From: Ischnura elegans
Taxonomy: Eukaryota; Arthropoda; Insecta; Odonata; Coenagrionidae
Direction: 5' to 3'
Length of the DNA stretch: 64,000 bases
Assembly (NCBI RefSeq): GCF_921293095.1
Contig: NC_060246.1
Location: forward strand, 84,193,030 to 84,257,029
Shown here: piece by piece, positions 1 through 12,196 of the stretch
How positions within the stretch are numbered: position 1 is the first letter of the stretch
Layout: each line of letters opens with the position of its first letter
Translations under genes and position numbers: made by a program
Notes under the pieces: model-generated
What the model saw: the letters and a program-made list of their open reading frames with translations, nothing else
What the model was told of the DNA's origin: nothing
Database searches by the model: none

Positions 1-496
1 AATGTTGTTTGTATTAACAAGAGTCTACTGTAAAACTCTTGCAAGGTTAGTTATTATGATGCATTAGAAATTGTTGCACTGGTGTGCTGATAAAGCATGT
101 ACAAAACCTCATTGAAATAGAATAAAGTTTTTCCCTAACCCCTGAGAATCTAACATCAGAATTGTTTCCACAATAGGTGCCTCTGCCAGTAGTACCTGTC
201 CTTACTAGGAAAGGAATACATTTATCAGGTTCAAAGACTTCTCTCGGAGCCACAGTCCAAGTTGAAATTTCTCTTACACTGTGATTCATTAGTTCTACAA
301 GTGCTCATGGTAAACTCTTGATTTTATGAAGCAGGATAATAAGAAGTCTCGATTTTACGAAGAGAAACTGTTGGTCTCTGCAGAAAGCCTATGCTAAATG
401 CACAGCTTATTTGAAGATATGAAACTTGCAAGACTGTTAAGTGGAATCTTAAATGTAATTATCTCCTCTTTGAATTTTTTTCTTTTTTTATTTCAG
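1..496 (+). other. Mlx intron, left edge
   Basis: The sequence upstream of the first visible Mlx exon ends in a pyrimidine tract and TTTCAG. An open stretch at 177-281 follows an AG but does not resemble the bHLH that should precede this zipper, so I see no exon here. Confidence 0.5.
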
Positions 497-3400
497 TACC
501 TACTCCAGAAGAAAAGAAAGGAGGAGGAAGAGCGCAATGCATTGAGGAAGGAGGTAGTTGCCCTACGCATCATGCAAGCTAACTATGAGCAAATTGTGAA
601 AGCACAACAGAACCAACCAGGGCACACGGATATGAGAGTATCAGATGAGGCCAAGTCACAAGTGGTCAGTAATGTCACTCAATTTTGTTTCAAATACTTC
701 TAGCTACCGTTGAAGATACTTAATTATTTAGCATGGTAATTCATATTAATTTCAAGCATGAAAAGTGCTCTACAAATTGATTGATCTTAGTTCAAACTAA
801 CCTAAAAATTCTCAAAAATATTCACTTCGATCTTCTGGTTTGCTCGCACTGGCTGAAAACTTCAATATCAATATCAAAATGATGGTTCATATTATAAATT
901 AATTGGTGCCATCTGTCAAATCTCCAAGACCAGTAATTAGTTGGTCATTATTGGTGTTATGTTTGGTTTCCTGGAGGTGATCTTAGGGGATCCCATACAC
1001 ACTTTTCTGAATGTGTCTGCCTATCGATGGGCATGCTGATTCTCCTCCTCCAACCTTTTTGAGTGAGATCTCCGAATAACAAACTCTGCTTTTTCCATTC
1101 TCCCTGTCCCAGGGTGGAAATGCTCATGAGGTGATGAATATGTTATACCTTCTCAAACCAGAATATTTGAATAATCAAATAACTGACAAGGATGAAAATA
1201 CATAATTAAAAACTGATAATTTGATTGGAGGGTGCAGTTATTGCTAAATAATTTCAAGCAGAGCTCCATAAATAATTTTTTCTGCCGAAACAGCGTGCAA
1301 CGGTCAAGTTCTTCATAAATCTCTGTTCTTGAAAATACATCAATGGGAGATTTAACCTGCGTGATGACTTATAGCCCACTTTCACTTAAGGGGATATGGA
1401 ATTTGGCATGATGGCTATAACATTTTACATTTCATTTACCAATGTATAGTGAGGAAGATGTATGAAGACACTGTTGATGAGATAGTGGCTGTGGGGTTCT
1501 GATGGCCTCTCCAAGCTATTGCTTCAACCTCATATCCACAATGGCAATGTGGGAGGGAAGTGTCTTCTCATGGCATAAGTGAATCAAAGATGATGCTGGC
1601 TGCTAACCTCAGCGCAAGTTGTAAACCCTTTCGACAACTTTTGGTGTGATGGTACCAGTCTGAGCTAAGCATCCACACGCTGGGCTGAGATGTCCCAGTT
1701 TCCTCTCATTATCCTTCCAATATTCTTCCTAAGTATGGAATCACCATAGACTTAGCAATGCTGTGGAAGCGCTATGGAATTAGTGCAAAGTTAAGAGAGA
1801 GCAAGAGCCTCTTCGCTAGAACTACATATATTACCTATTTAGTCTAGAATGGGGAAGCAGAGGAGTTTCTACCAGAATGGGTTACAAATAGAGATGTGCG
1901 AATAGTATCCGCGAATACTCAAATACCTCGAATAGTAGAAAGTATTCGATATTCGAGATCTCGAATAGTTATGCCAAAGGTGCCGTCTCGAATACCTCGA
2001 ATACTTTGAATTTCGTGTCATACACTGCCGCTCGCACGTCGTTGGTAGTTGACTCGGAAAAATGGAGAGAACTCTAATCTTTTAGTGCATGCAGCGCCGT
2101 TTTAGGCAAGTTGACGAACTACATCAAATTTGCTGGTTAGAGCGGCGAAAAGATTTCGACGTGGGGAACCGAAATTGATCGGGTAAAAAAATCCGAAAAT
2201 CCCAGGTGTCCCCCATCAGGAGAACCTCAGTGCCATGGGATAGCAACATTGGCGTATTTCCCACGATCCGCTATCCCCCTCCACTCAGCATTCGCCTCAG
2301 CCACTCTGACGATTTCCGCTTCTCCGAAATAAAAAAGGTCCCAGCTCGTGCAGGGATCGTATTACGAAGACCTTAGCTTCGAACAAATATCAAGTTACCG
2401 GAAAATAATAGAATCGCGTTTCACCCTTCACTCTTTCTGCCCCGCTGACCATTTTCCCACATCCATCTTTTGATAAAATAAGACGAGGTATTTACCATGT
2501 GAACTTTGTGGCTAATAACTACAGGTACTTTTGAATCTTCCCCAGGAGATGAAACCACCATAGGGAGAAACTCGGTGCCGTGGGATAGTGACATTGGCGC
2601 ATTTCCCACGATCCGCTATCCCCCTCCATTCAGCGTTAGCCCCACCCCCTCCGACGATTTCCTCTTCTCCGAAATCAAACAAAAGGTCCCGGCTCGCGCA
2701 GGGATCGTATTACGAAGACCTCAGCCTCGAAAAAAATATCAAGTTACCGGAAAATAATGGAATCGCGTTTCACCCTTCCCTCTTTTTCCCCACTGACCAT
2801 TATCCCGCATCCATCTTTTGATAAAAATGAGGTGTTTGCCATGTGTCATTTATGGATAATAATGACAGGCACTTACTTAGAATCTTCCCCTGGAGATGAA
2901 ACTACCATAGGGAGTAACATAGTGGCGTGGGATAGCAACATTGGCGCATTTCCCACGATCCGCTATCCCCCTCCATTCAGCACTAGCCTCACTCACTCTG
3001 ACGATTTCCTCTTCTTCGAGAGCAAACAAAAGGTTCCAGCTCATGCAGGCATAGTATTACGAAGACCTTAGCTTGGAAAAAAATATCAAGTTACGCGAGT
3101 ACAATTGGTCTCGCGCCCACCCCTTTTCTCACCCACTGACCTTTTTCTACTTACCTGCTTCGAATTTCCCCCTTTCTGGAGGTCAACTGCTGCATGAGTC
3201 ATCTACTAGCCCGGAAGGTGTCTAACAATGACTTTCGGCAATTATTATTACACCTTCATTGGATTTAAACATTAGTAATGTGCGCGTAATTTAAAAAAGA
3301 ATAAGACCAAACACGACGTATTTCTGACTTTATTTAAACATTTTACGCAAGAAAATAAATGCCGGAAGGACGAAGAAATACGACGGAGGCTTAGCATTTT

Positions 3401-6400
3401 GGCGTAATGCTCAAATAGGGCGCTTCCCTATTATTTTTTTATTGCCTTAATCGAAATATTAATACTCCTGGAGTACGTATTTAACGCTTATAGATTTTTA
3501 TAAGACGATATCTATTTTTCGCGATTAAATTAAAAGTGAAAATTTTCAAGCGCGCGGGTAAGTATGATTGCCGGGAAAAACTCCGCGTGACGTCGTTCTG
3601 CTTCCCGCTGCCGCGAGTGAGGTGATCTAGGGGCGAGGGTCTGAGCGATAATACGACGCAGGATGCTAGCAGGTAGCTGAGTACCATGCTAGCAGGTAGC
3701 GCTTGGCTTAAATAAGGATTATTAATACCTTATCAAACGAAGAAAACTTTCCGAACTTAGTCAGTTTTAATAAGTGATTATTAAGACATGTTTCCCTTAG
3801 CTCTGTGCCTCACGCATGCATTGGTAACCTCAGACGATGTAAAACTCCTATCCTCTCGTGTATAAACAAGGTCCCTGTGATGTCACGTGGAGTGGCATCG
3901 CATGGGCGCCAATCTGGCCTTTTCAAATGAAGATAAAATTGACCATTGCCATTGGTCTAAACCGGTATTCAGGGGCAGATCCAGGATTTCTTTCTGGGAG
4001 GGGCACAAGCAAGGCCGTATCCAGGATTTTGTTCAGGGGGGGCACAAGGATACTTCGTCATACAAAACGAACGAAATGATAATGGGACCGTATTAAAAAT
4101 CTAGCATATTTTTAAGGGTCTGGGGGGGGGGGCACGTGCCCCCCCCCCGGGATCTGCCTGTGCCGGTATTTCTAGAACCAAATAATTTGTATATTATGAA
4201 TACACCAATGTTGGTTAACGAATCACAATCAATGCCTTTCGTTTTCTTTAATGAAGGAAACCACCCTATTGTTTACATTAAATGAAAATATTCCATTAAT
4301 CAGCTAAATTCCTGTTTGAATCCTTTAAAGGCAATCACAATCACTTGCCAAAATCTCGGGTTTCCTGCTGCATAGGTGACCTAGTCAAACATTTTCACAT
4401 TCATCGTTTAGTATTCGAGGTATTCGAAATTCGAGGTATTCGAATATTCGAGCAATGATTTGATATTCGAATTCGATATTCGAATTCGAGAAATCTACTA
4501 TTCGACCCATCCCTAGTTACAAACACGCCAAATATTCACAGTCCGCTATTTTCACTCACCAACCTTTCCATTTTGACTTTACTACTCTGGTTTCATGACA
4601 TGACTCTGGTTCACAGTAATCCTTGCACAATTTGGCTCATCCAACACATCCATACTCACTATTTAGTAAAGGATATGGGTGAGGAAAGTGAAAGCAGGGA
4701 TGGGCCCTGTTCATCACAGTATGTGTACATAGGTATTGCTGGAAATCCCTAAATTTGGTCATTGTTGTTGCAGTATAAAAGATTTGCATATTTTCTTAAA
4801 GCTCCTCATATAATCACAATGGATAACATAAGGTGGTCTGAATTGGTAGTGGTTCATTGGATGAGTCAGTGCTGACAGTGGCCTCTATATTTGTATGCAA
4901 TATTTTTCATATTTGAATGGAAGGTAATTTCAAAATAACCCATCCAAAAATCAAAAATATATACGCAAAATAATGAATGTTTGTAATATGTGAGGTATCA
5001 AGAATGTAGTATTGTAGAATTATTTAGATCATATCAACAAAAAGATGTAATGTCACATGGCTAGTCATTAGAAGTAGTAGGGTAGAACATAGGTATGTGT
5101 TTGTAGTAAAATTAGAATCAACTCTTGAAATAAATTATTTTGATGAGTGCTATGAATGAATCGGCAAGTGGGGTAGCCAGGAATTTTGTTCGGAGGGTCC
5201 AAAACCATGGGAACATTTTTTGAAAAACAGGGTACTTAGTAGAGGGTTTTTAACTAATTTTTACACTTTTCGTTAGAAAAAAACTTTATCTGTCAAAGAA
5301 ATCTTTTGTAAATTCATGATTTTTTAATATTTTGTTTCCTTTTATGAAGGAAATTAATTGTGTTTTTATATTTGGGAGGGGGGGATCCTGACCCTCCGGA
5401 CTTCCCCCTTCGCTATGCCTATGCCACCAGAATCAGCACTTAAATATGTATTATTTGAGCGGGGTTACTCATGTCATGTTTAAGAGTCCAAAATGTTTTT
5501 TTTTGCCTTGTAGCAGGTTCCTATGTCAATAAGTCACATAGACTATATATTTTTTAAAATATAGATTTTGGTGCTAACATTTTTTAAATCTACAAAGTTT
5601 TAAAGTGTGGGGAAATAATTTTAAATGTTCATTTATTAAAGAAGAAGTAGTGGTGCTGGTTATGATCTGTGTAAAAGTGTGTGTTTGTGACCATTGAAAG
5701 TTGTTGTTTTATGCGGAGTAAGTATAAAAGTCTGATATATAATTTCAATAAAAGCAACAATTGAATAACTGGATGGTGTTTGTTGGATATTAAAGTAATA
5801 TTCTAATGGCAATGACTTTTTTTTCTAGTTTCAAGCCATAATGGACTCACTGTTTCAGTCCTTCAACACATCAATTTCAGTCACTAACTTTGCTGAATTA
5901 TCAGCATGTATATTTAGTTGGCTTGAGGAACACTGTAAACCACAGGTAATGCTTGTTCATAATTATTTTCATAAATATAGTAAAATGGGCATGCCCTGGA
6001 TCATAGCTAAGGGGAAAAACAATTCAACTTAATTTTGGCTGGTCAGATTAATTTTTACTTAGTACACAGAGTGAAGGTAACAAGCCGATAAAGCTGTTAA
6101 AAATGAAAGAATTTGATGTAATATTTCGTTGTTAAATAAATAGTATGTAAATCAGCATGTTAATGCAAATGGTTGTGCATATATATTGTGTTGTGCAAGT
6201 TTATGATAATTTTTTAAAAATGCAATGGTTAATAATGAAAGTGAAATCGGCTAATTTATTCATTCTTCTTGAAAGCAGCCAAATATTTTCTTTACATTGT
6301 CATGAAATCTTCATGTTAACCAAAGACTTTGGGCCGTATTCTTAGTGGACCCTACATATCCGTCCCTACATAACAAAAGGCCCCTACATGCGTTTCTCAG

Positions 6401-7565
6401 TCGACCCTACATAAGTGGTGGGGGGTAATTCCGTCGTCAAGTTCTCTGAGATGACGTAGACGACGGCGCAGTGCTAATTTTACACTCTGGTGGTGTAATG
6501 GAACTAACTATGAAACTAAGAAAAGACGACCGAAAGTTTATGACCGAGCATATTGTTTTTGTTGGGTGTAGGACTGGTTCAGCTACCCTACATCAAGTAG
6601 GGCCCGTTTAGTTCCAAAAACGGCCATATGATAATTATCAAAAACGGCTTGATGTGGCATATGTAGGGCGAGATCGGTTTATGTAGGGGCTGATGACCTA
6701 TCCAGGGTCGGTTGACCCTACAGGGTCGACTAAGAATACGGCCCTTAGACCATGCCGTAGGTAGATTTAAGGAGGGGGCACCCCTCCAGATGCTTAAACA
6801 AACAAAACTTTTAATACTGTTATTTACCTTTGTTTAGTGTATTATGGAGTTTCAATCATTTGAGTTCATATTAATAACTTTGATATTTAAATAAGGAGAA
6901 TATATATTGCACAGTAATTGTTATATCTTGCTTTTGATCTTAAGTATGAGACGATGGTTTGCCTGTCAGGCCCTTTTGCCCCCCCTGGCTCTGCCCCTGA
7001 CCTCCCATACCTTTAATGTAAATAGATATTTACATACATATGTAGATGCTTTTTATTGAGAAGCATCAATGTGTTAAAGAGCTTCATTATTGTCGCCTAA
7101 TTATTCAAAATCATATGGGTAGGAAGGAGAAAATAGCCTGATAGAAGATAGAGCGAACCAAATGATTGGGAGCGAGATAATTGAGAGTTGTCTGTTCTGC
7201 TTAGAACGGTATCTTCCAGAATGTTGCCTATAGTCCATGTAAAATTGATGTATAGTAGTACTATTTTTATTATTGGAATTTATGTACGATCTTATCGCAT
7301 TTATGTTAAGTCTTAGAGTAATAGAAACCCTAAATTTTTGGCATTAAAAAAATTTTAATCTTTCATTCTCTTGTGCTTTTCTTGATTATGAAATAGTCTT
7401 TGTGCGGGAATGGTTAGAATACTCTCATATTTCTTGATCTATCTATTTTTATTTAATGTTGTTTCACATTTTCCATTGCAGACTCTGCAGGATTTAGTTC
7501 TTTCAGTTTTGCATCAGCTGCAGTCACAAATAGATCAACAAAATATTGCCAAGCCTCATGGATAG
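497..7565 (+). CDS. Mlx: Mlx / Bigmax, C-terminal part (three exons; 5' end outside window)
   Basis: Mlx is the bHLH-leucine-zipper partner of Mondo/ChREBP and binds carbohydrate-response elements in the nucleus. Exons are 497-664, 5829-5945 and 7482-7565, all joined in phase 0, with acceptors ending in AG and donors GTCAGT (665) and GTAATG (5946). The first exon encodes the rest of the zipper, starting YLLQKKRKEEEERNALRKEV. It is followed by the Mlx tail, with blocks such as IMDSLFQSFNTSISV, ELSACIFSWLEEHCKPQ and VLHQLQSQ, ending IAKPHG-stop. These blocks closely match vertebrate MLX from memory (LFQSFNASISV, ELSACVFSWIEEHCKPQ); this dimerisation/cytoplasmic-retention tail is specific to Mlx and Mondo, and its wording fits Mlx. 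The basic helix-loop-helix is not in the window. Intron 665-5828 holds a hAT element. Confidence 0.9.
665..1880 (+). other. Mlx intron before the hAT element
   Basis: This AT-rich intronic sequence has no reading frame, repeat ends or RNA gene that I can recognise. Confidence 0.4.
2190..3110. repeat. Tandem repeat, unit about 346 bp, nearly three copies
   Basis: The segment CGCTATCCCCCTCCA and its surroundings recur near 2270, 2615 and 2962, giving spacings of 345 and 347 bases. Each unit carries a block starting CAGCTCGTGCAGG or a close variant, followed by GTATTACGAAGACC. A single related block occurs at 39960-40020. Short open frames at 2506-3071 are by-products of the repeat. Confidence 0.8.
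3415..4269 (+). mobile_element. ATAGGGT-type MITE, copy A (interrupted)
   Basis: This copy begins ATAGGGCGCTTCC and ends GGAAACCACCCTAT, so its ends are inverted. Without the insertion at 3970-4162 it is about 0.66 kb. Copies B (38424-39090) and C (15934-16312, reversed, incomplete) align along its length. Confidence 0.75.
3970..4162. mobile_element. Small hAT-like MITE inside MITE copy A
   Basis: The ends are CAGGGGCAGATCC and, read inward from the right, CACAGGCAGATCC. An exact 8-bp duplication CCGGTATT lies at 3962-3969 and 4163-4170. Copies B and C of the host MITE lack this insert and show the empty site. It contains G and C runs. Confidence 0.85.
4524..5160 (+). other. Mlx intron between the hAT element and the 5.2-kb MITE
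   Basis: This is plain AT-rich intron with no recognisable gene or repeat ends. Confidence 0.35.
5171..5425. mobile_element. G-run MITE fragment, family also at 15063-15250
   Basis: It opens with GGGTAGCCAGGAATTTTGTT and closes with GGGAGGGGGGATCC followed by TTCGCTATGCC. The copy at 15063-15250 shares the ends and the internal AAAACAGGGTACT...AGAGGGTT and TAATTGTGTTTTTATATT segments, but is shorter in the middle. Confidence 0.55.
5946..6330 (+). other. Mlx second intron, left part
   Basis: No recognisable feature beyond the splice donor GTAATG at its start. Confidence 0.35.
6331..6744. mobile_element. 414-bp MITE with GGGCCGTATTCTTAGT ends
   Basis: The left end is GGGCCGTATTCTTAGTGGAC, and the right end read inward is GGGCCGTATTCTTAGTCGAC. 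The short motif CCTACAT and its complement are repeated many times inside both ends. No clear target duplication was found, so the superfamily is open. It lies in the second Mlx intron. Confidence 0.8.
6745..7481 (+). other. Mlx second intron, right part
   Basis: Intronic sequence ends in CCATTGCAG before exon 3. A run of C near 6970 with CTGGCTCTGCCCCTG may be a remnant of a poly-G-type MITE. Nothing else was seen. Confidence 0.35.
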
Positions 7566-7950
7566 GTATTTTTGGTGGCTATCTGATGGCCATTTAATTT
7601 ACCTGAGAAAAAGATTCTGTACAAAATGAGGAAATTAGGATGGCCATAATAGCCCTATTCCATTTATGTTAATAATGGTTTCATAGAATTTTAGTTACGA
7701 ATTGTTATGGTTGTGCCATCAGAGGATTTTTTTTAATGTTGTGATTGTGTAGTGAGTGATTGATGATGTAAATTGTTATATTGAACATGAGTTTATTAAC
7801 TCAATATTCTTATGTGATTTTAAGCCTTGATCATGTTGAATATTTTATTGATGACTATTTCTATTAATTTTAATATGTAATGTGTTTTAAAGAGAAACAG
7901 ATTTTTATACTTGGTGTTTAAGAGATATTGAATGTGTGCCTGTGGTTGTA

Positions 7951-7956
7951 AATAAA
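7951..7956 (+). terminator. Mlx poly(A) signal
   Basis: AATAAA lies 386 bases after the Mlx stop codon, the first canonical signal in the 3' UTR. Confidence 0.5.
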
Positions 7957-8481
7957 TGGTAAAGATGGACCTGCTTGGTTTTGTTGCATGTTTCTTCTAT
8001 AAATATTTTCATGCCTTTCATGTATCATTATGAAACCTTATTTTTTTGTTAAATTGCATGGGGAGATCTAAAAACTTTTACTGGGCCTATGGGTCCTGGA
8101 TACTCTTGTGGCGTGTGATCACTATTCATGCATTATAGTTGCCTATAATGCTAAATACACCAAAATCCCTAAAATTCCCAATTTGGGATGAAATTCTGTT
8201 GAATAGTGATTCATGTTTATGTAGCTTATACCTCAATGTATAGAACTGTTTTTTTTACAGTTATTCTCCAAAAATCGAAAGAGCAACTTTTCCCCATTTT
8301 CAGTGCTAGTGATTCCTCATTCCATTATAAACGCTGTGAATTAATTAATGAGTTCTCCCTCCTCACCTACTCCATTTGCTTATCGTGGTTGTTTCTCCTT
8401 ATTTAAAGTTGCAAAATTACACTCAAAGACCAATGCATGCTTTGATTTAAGTGATAAATGATGAGGACCTTCACTGACATA

Positions 8482-9176
8482 CAGCACACTCGCGATTATC
8501 TGGACTAATGATAGGGAGAGATGGCTTGTATAATCGGAAAACAGGGGTAACACAAACTTTCACTTAAATGTTTTGTAATGTTCATAATTTATGTAAAACA
8601 AACTATATTATTATTTGTGCAGTTATTTAGTTACATATTTTAGAGTGCTTCCCGGACTCATTGAGAGGTTTATTCACCATTTCACGATCTTTTTAAATGC
8701 CATAACATGGTTGTACTCGTATTATTAATGCTCCATAGCCTGGTTTCGAGAACCACACATCCGTGGCTGTGTGATCACGAATACAGAAAAGTGGTTTTCT
8801 CGAATGCTTCAAAACCCCTGCTCGACGTTGGAAACTACACTGTCAGGCACCATGCCACATAGTCGCTTCTTGCACAAGTTGCCCGGGTTGCAACTGCTGT
8901 GGGATGTGTATCTGTAATCACAGAGTGCGGTCGTGCACTGCGAGGCTTGGAAAACAGGAACATAGTGCTCCGGTGAGTGCTGCTAGGGTCCGATCGCTTC
9001 CGTTTTGCGAAGGGGATTCTGACAGAAATAATAAGCCCAGTATATCCTAGCATTGATGCAGTAATTCAGATGATTTTGCATCCGATTTTATTTCTTTATA
9101 AAGATCGCTTCAAATATTGAGCCAGAGTGAAAATCATGCACGGATATACTGCAGCCGGATAATCGGGAGTCTGCTG
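8482..9176. mobile_element. pogo/Tigger-like non-autonomous element
   Basis: The ends are CAGCACACTCGCGATTATC and, inward from the right, CAGCAGACTCCCGATTATCC. TA dinucleotides flank both (8480-8481 and 9177-9178). The style of end (CAG...CTC.CGATTATC) and the TA target fit pogo/Tigger-like Tc1/mariner elements. No transposase is visible in the 0.7 kb. It lies between Mlx and prefoldin 5. Confidence 0.75.
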
Positions 9177-10610
9177 TATCTTGATTACATGTAAGCATTT
9201 GGTTTCTTTATTTTTAATGGAAATAAATTCTCTACTCTACTCTAACTGGGAAATTAAAATCAGTCACACAAATTGCTGTCCTCATTTTAGAGGGGCATGA
9301 TGCTTTAAGTTTCTCCAAATCAAAGTTGTGGGGCCAAGCTAAGAGAGGCATTCTATTGTTTATATTCCCACCGGAATGATGGAAAACCTCTGTGTAACTG
9401 TTTGCAATTGCCTTGTTTGTGATTGAGTTGGTCGTGGTAGATTATAACCAAAAGGAATATAAGATCTGCAGTTCTATTCCCAGCTTAGGGTAATTTTTTT
9501 CCACAGCAATAAATGTGAATTTCAACACTTTTTTAGTGACAAGTTAGAAATATATCAAAATGATATCCATTCTTAATTTATTTTTGTATCTAATTTTCAA
9601 GTTAGCTAAATAAATATTAAGGTTACTTCCCTTACCTTAAATTCAAATGTAAATCATATTTGTTTCTTTCTTGACACCATTCTTAACTATATTTGGTTCT
9701 GTTAGAAGATGGGTTATCCTTTGAGATGGAATTTATGAGGCGCCAAAAACTGGGCTCTAAAAAATTTCACTTACTACTAACCAAGGTGTCAGTTTTAATT
9801 TTTTCTCCATTAATCCTACTGTGGACACGACGTGAGTGGCTGCACACCAGTCACTTCATTGTAACTGAGGCAGCAGTTCAACATGAATTTAAATTGAAGG
9901 AAACAGTTTGTTAAAATGGATTAAGGAGGTTATTGAGTACAACTAGTTCATTTGTGTTTATATAAGAATAGATTCAGATGAAATACAAAGAGTGCCACTT
10001 AAGAGTGTGGCAGCATGGGCCTGCTGCAAAGGTCGTGAGAAAACCCATCAGCTTAAATTTATAATTCAAGCTATGCAACATGCGGCTCATAACAAATTGT
10101 ATGTCGGGCACACATAATATAAAATACAGCAAGCCAGACTTAGAAGAAGTTCACCCAACTAGTTTCTTTGACAACCAAGAAATATAAAGTGTGCTGCATG
10201 TAGCGTGGTGGTGCACCCACTGAAATGTTAAAAATGGAGATAAATGGCAGCTTGTAAAATAAAATTTTTCCTACCACTATAGAAAGCACAATGTAAAGTA
10301 AAATTTGGACTTCCTATTTGCCAACTCAGCTAATGGATAACTCCTTTCAGCATCGCTTGCAGGGCCCTTCCTGCAATAAGGCAGCTAGCTCTTGACTTGG
10401 CCTTGCCATTGCAAATTCCTCTCATGTCTCCCTCAGGACAGATCAGCTTGACTACTTGCCAGGAATGTTGAATTAGACAAAACACTTTTTCTTGCATGAG
10501 CTGTTCTGGACTGATCTGACCAGACTGCATTCGGTGTCAGGTTCAGCCCAATTGCACATGGCAATTGTTATGATGCTCTTGAGCTCAAATAGCTATCTGT
10601 GTTGGGCCAG
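9177..10610. other. Intergenic DNA
   Basis: Between Mlx and prefoldin 5 I see no conserved reading frame. A vaguely tRNA-like stretch near 9430-9490 does not fold convincingly. Confidence 0.35.
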
Positions 10611-10613
10611 ATT

Positions 10614-11150
10614 CAGTGGTGGAATAGAGTAACTCAAGGGTAGAGAGAATAACATCGAGCTACTTTCATTTTTATCGTAATAAAAATTCATCAAGTCACT
10701 TGCAAAGTTTAAGAAAGTTATATTTTAACTGATTATACACGTATACAAGACAATGCCATCTTATGATATGAAAAAGTTACAACTGTGGTCAGTGGCGGAT
10801 ACAGAAAAAACTCAAGGGGGGGGCGCAACAAATCTTGAGTTGTCTTTACTTTTATCGTAATAAAAGATGATCAAGTCAGAGGCAAAGTATATGAAATTTT
10901 AATTTTATTTAAAGTGATTATAAACGCATGTAAAAGACAATGCCATCTTATGATATAAAAAAGTTACAGTTGTGGTTTTGCAATGTTCAGCAATACAAGC
11001 GGACCCACAAGGGGGGGCGCGCGCCCCCTGCGCCCCCATCTGTATCGGTCATTGACTGTGGTTCCACAAAGTTCAGCAATGTGGGCAGACCCGCAATGGG
11101 GGCACACCCCCTTGCATCACCTATATGTATCTGCTACTTGCCAGATTGTA
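10614..11150. repeat. Degenerate tandem copies of a CAGTGG-type MITE, unit about 190 bp
   Basis: CAGTGGTGGA at 10614 and CAGTGGCGGA near 10790 each precede an ACTCAAGGG-type stretch, a TTTTATCGTAATAAAA stretch, and ACAATGCCATCTTATGATAT near 10751 and 10938. A third partial unit with GGGGGGCGCG follows. It looks like a MITE duplicated in tandem. Confidence 0.6.
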
Positions 11151-11626
11151 GGTATTACTATATACATACGTAGTGGACCACTACTATATAGTGATATGCC
11201 ATCAAAGCTCTAAGAAATCAAATCCTTCACAAATTATTTTATCTGTATTTCAAGGTTGGTAGGTTGGTACCATAGGAAATTTCCCCACAGCCATTGGAGT
11301 TTGGCACATTCAGGGGCCACCAAGTTTTGATCGGATTGTTGAGAAGGGCATGTGAAATTAATATGTTCAAGGTAGGCGGAAGGTTTGGTAGACCACCTTC
11401 AGTTATTAACTCATATCAGACATATAAAGCAGTATACATGAATATATTCATGTTGGAGGAAAGCGATTGAGGAATGAATGACCGGAATCATATTACTATA
11501 AATTGACAAATTGCGTGACATAACTGCTTAGAAGTCTGATAATTTCCATATAACCATATTGTTCAGAGACCTTCGAGCTAGGGTCAACGAAGGAGGCTAT
11601 AAGCTCTTGCAGAGGGTACTCAGGTT

Positions 11627-11902
11627 CAGGGGCACAGCTAGGATTTAAGGCTGGGGGGGTTAGATGCAAGTAATACTGGAGTGTATGGGGGTATGGAATA
11701 CCCACCAGGATAAGCGGTAGGTGTGAGATTAATAAATTGTGGAATTTTAAGATAAATGGTGAGTTTTACGGATTTCTGAGGGATATTATATTATTCCTTA
11801 CACTATTCTATTAGTAATATCAATCCAATTAAGTAAAATGGAATATACTTAAAATTTCTCTGAGCTATGGGGGGGTTATCCTCTCCCCTCGCTACGCCTC
11901 TG
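11627..11902. mobile_element. 276-bp G-run MITE
   Basis: It starts CAGGGGCACAGCTAGGATTT followed by GGGGGGG, and ends GGGGGGG...CCCCTCGCTACGCCTCTG. The inward right end is CAGAGGCGTAGCGAGGGG, an imperfect inverted match. Confidence 0.6.
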
Positions 11903-12099
11903 CTAAAAGTAAAACATGGTAAAACTAAGTAAAAAAATAGCTGAAAACAGCACCAAGTAATAATAAAAACTCATTCCCTAGCATTCTGTGGAATAAAAAT
12001 CTATTGAATCTTCTATTTTATACTGCTCTTTACAATTAAAGTGTTATGAATCTGATAATATGATTTTATTTATCGCTATCCTTATATCAGGAAAAAACG

Positions 12100-12196
12100 C
12101 GTACGGTGCCTACGACATTTTTTTAAATAATGCGCTCTTTTTCAGGCTTCGTAAATATCGAGATTCAACTGTTCGTTCATTGGTTGCTAGGTAAAC
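12100..12196 (+). promoter_or_regulatory. Probable prefoldin 5 promoter and 5' UTR
   Basis: The sequence just before the start codon contains GCG-bearing stretches and an inverted CCAAT box (ATTGG near 12179). No TATA box at a fitting distance is obvious. The transcription start cannot be placed from sequence alone. Confidence 0.35.

Larger units (their letters stand above)
1889..4515. mobile_element. hAT-type DNA transposon relic with 8-bp target duplication
   Basis: The ends are inverted: TAGAGATGTGCGAATAGTA on the left and, read inward from the right, TAGGGATGGGTCGAATAGTA. Both ends continue into sequence rich in ATTCGA. The flanks 1881-1888 and 4516-4523 are both GTTACAAA, an exact 8-bp duplication typical of hAT. 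No transposase frame survives. The interior holds a tandem array (2190-3110), a 0.67-kb MITE (3415-4269) and a smaller MITE inside that. Blocks at about 2690-3360 and 4310-4430 recur in the element at 39728-41516. Confidence 0.8.

Noticed and set aside
47-289. 80-codon minus frame and an open plus stretch 177-281 after an AG
   Set aside because: Neither matches the bHLH sequence expected just before the Mlx zipper, and the plus stretch has no good phase-0 donor.
9430-9490. tRNA-like stretch (GTGGTAGATTATAACC ... GCAGTTCTATTCCC)
   Set aside because: Stems do not pair convincingly and the B box is poor; at best an eroded SINE.
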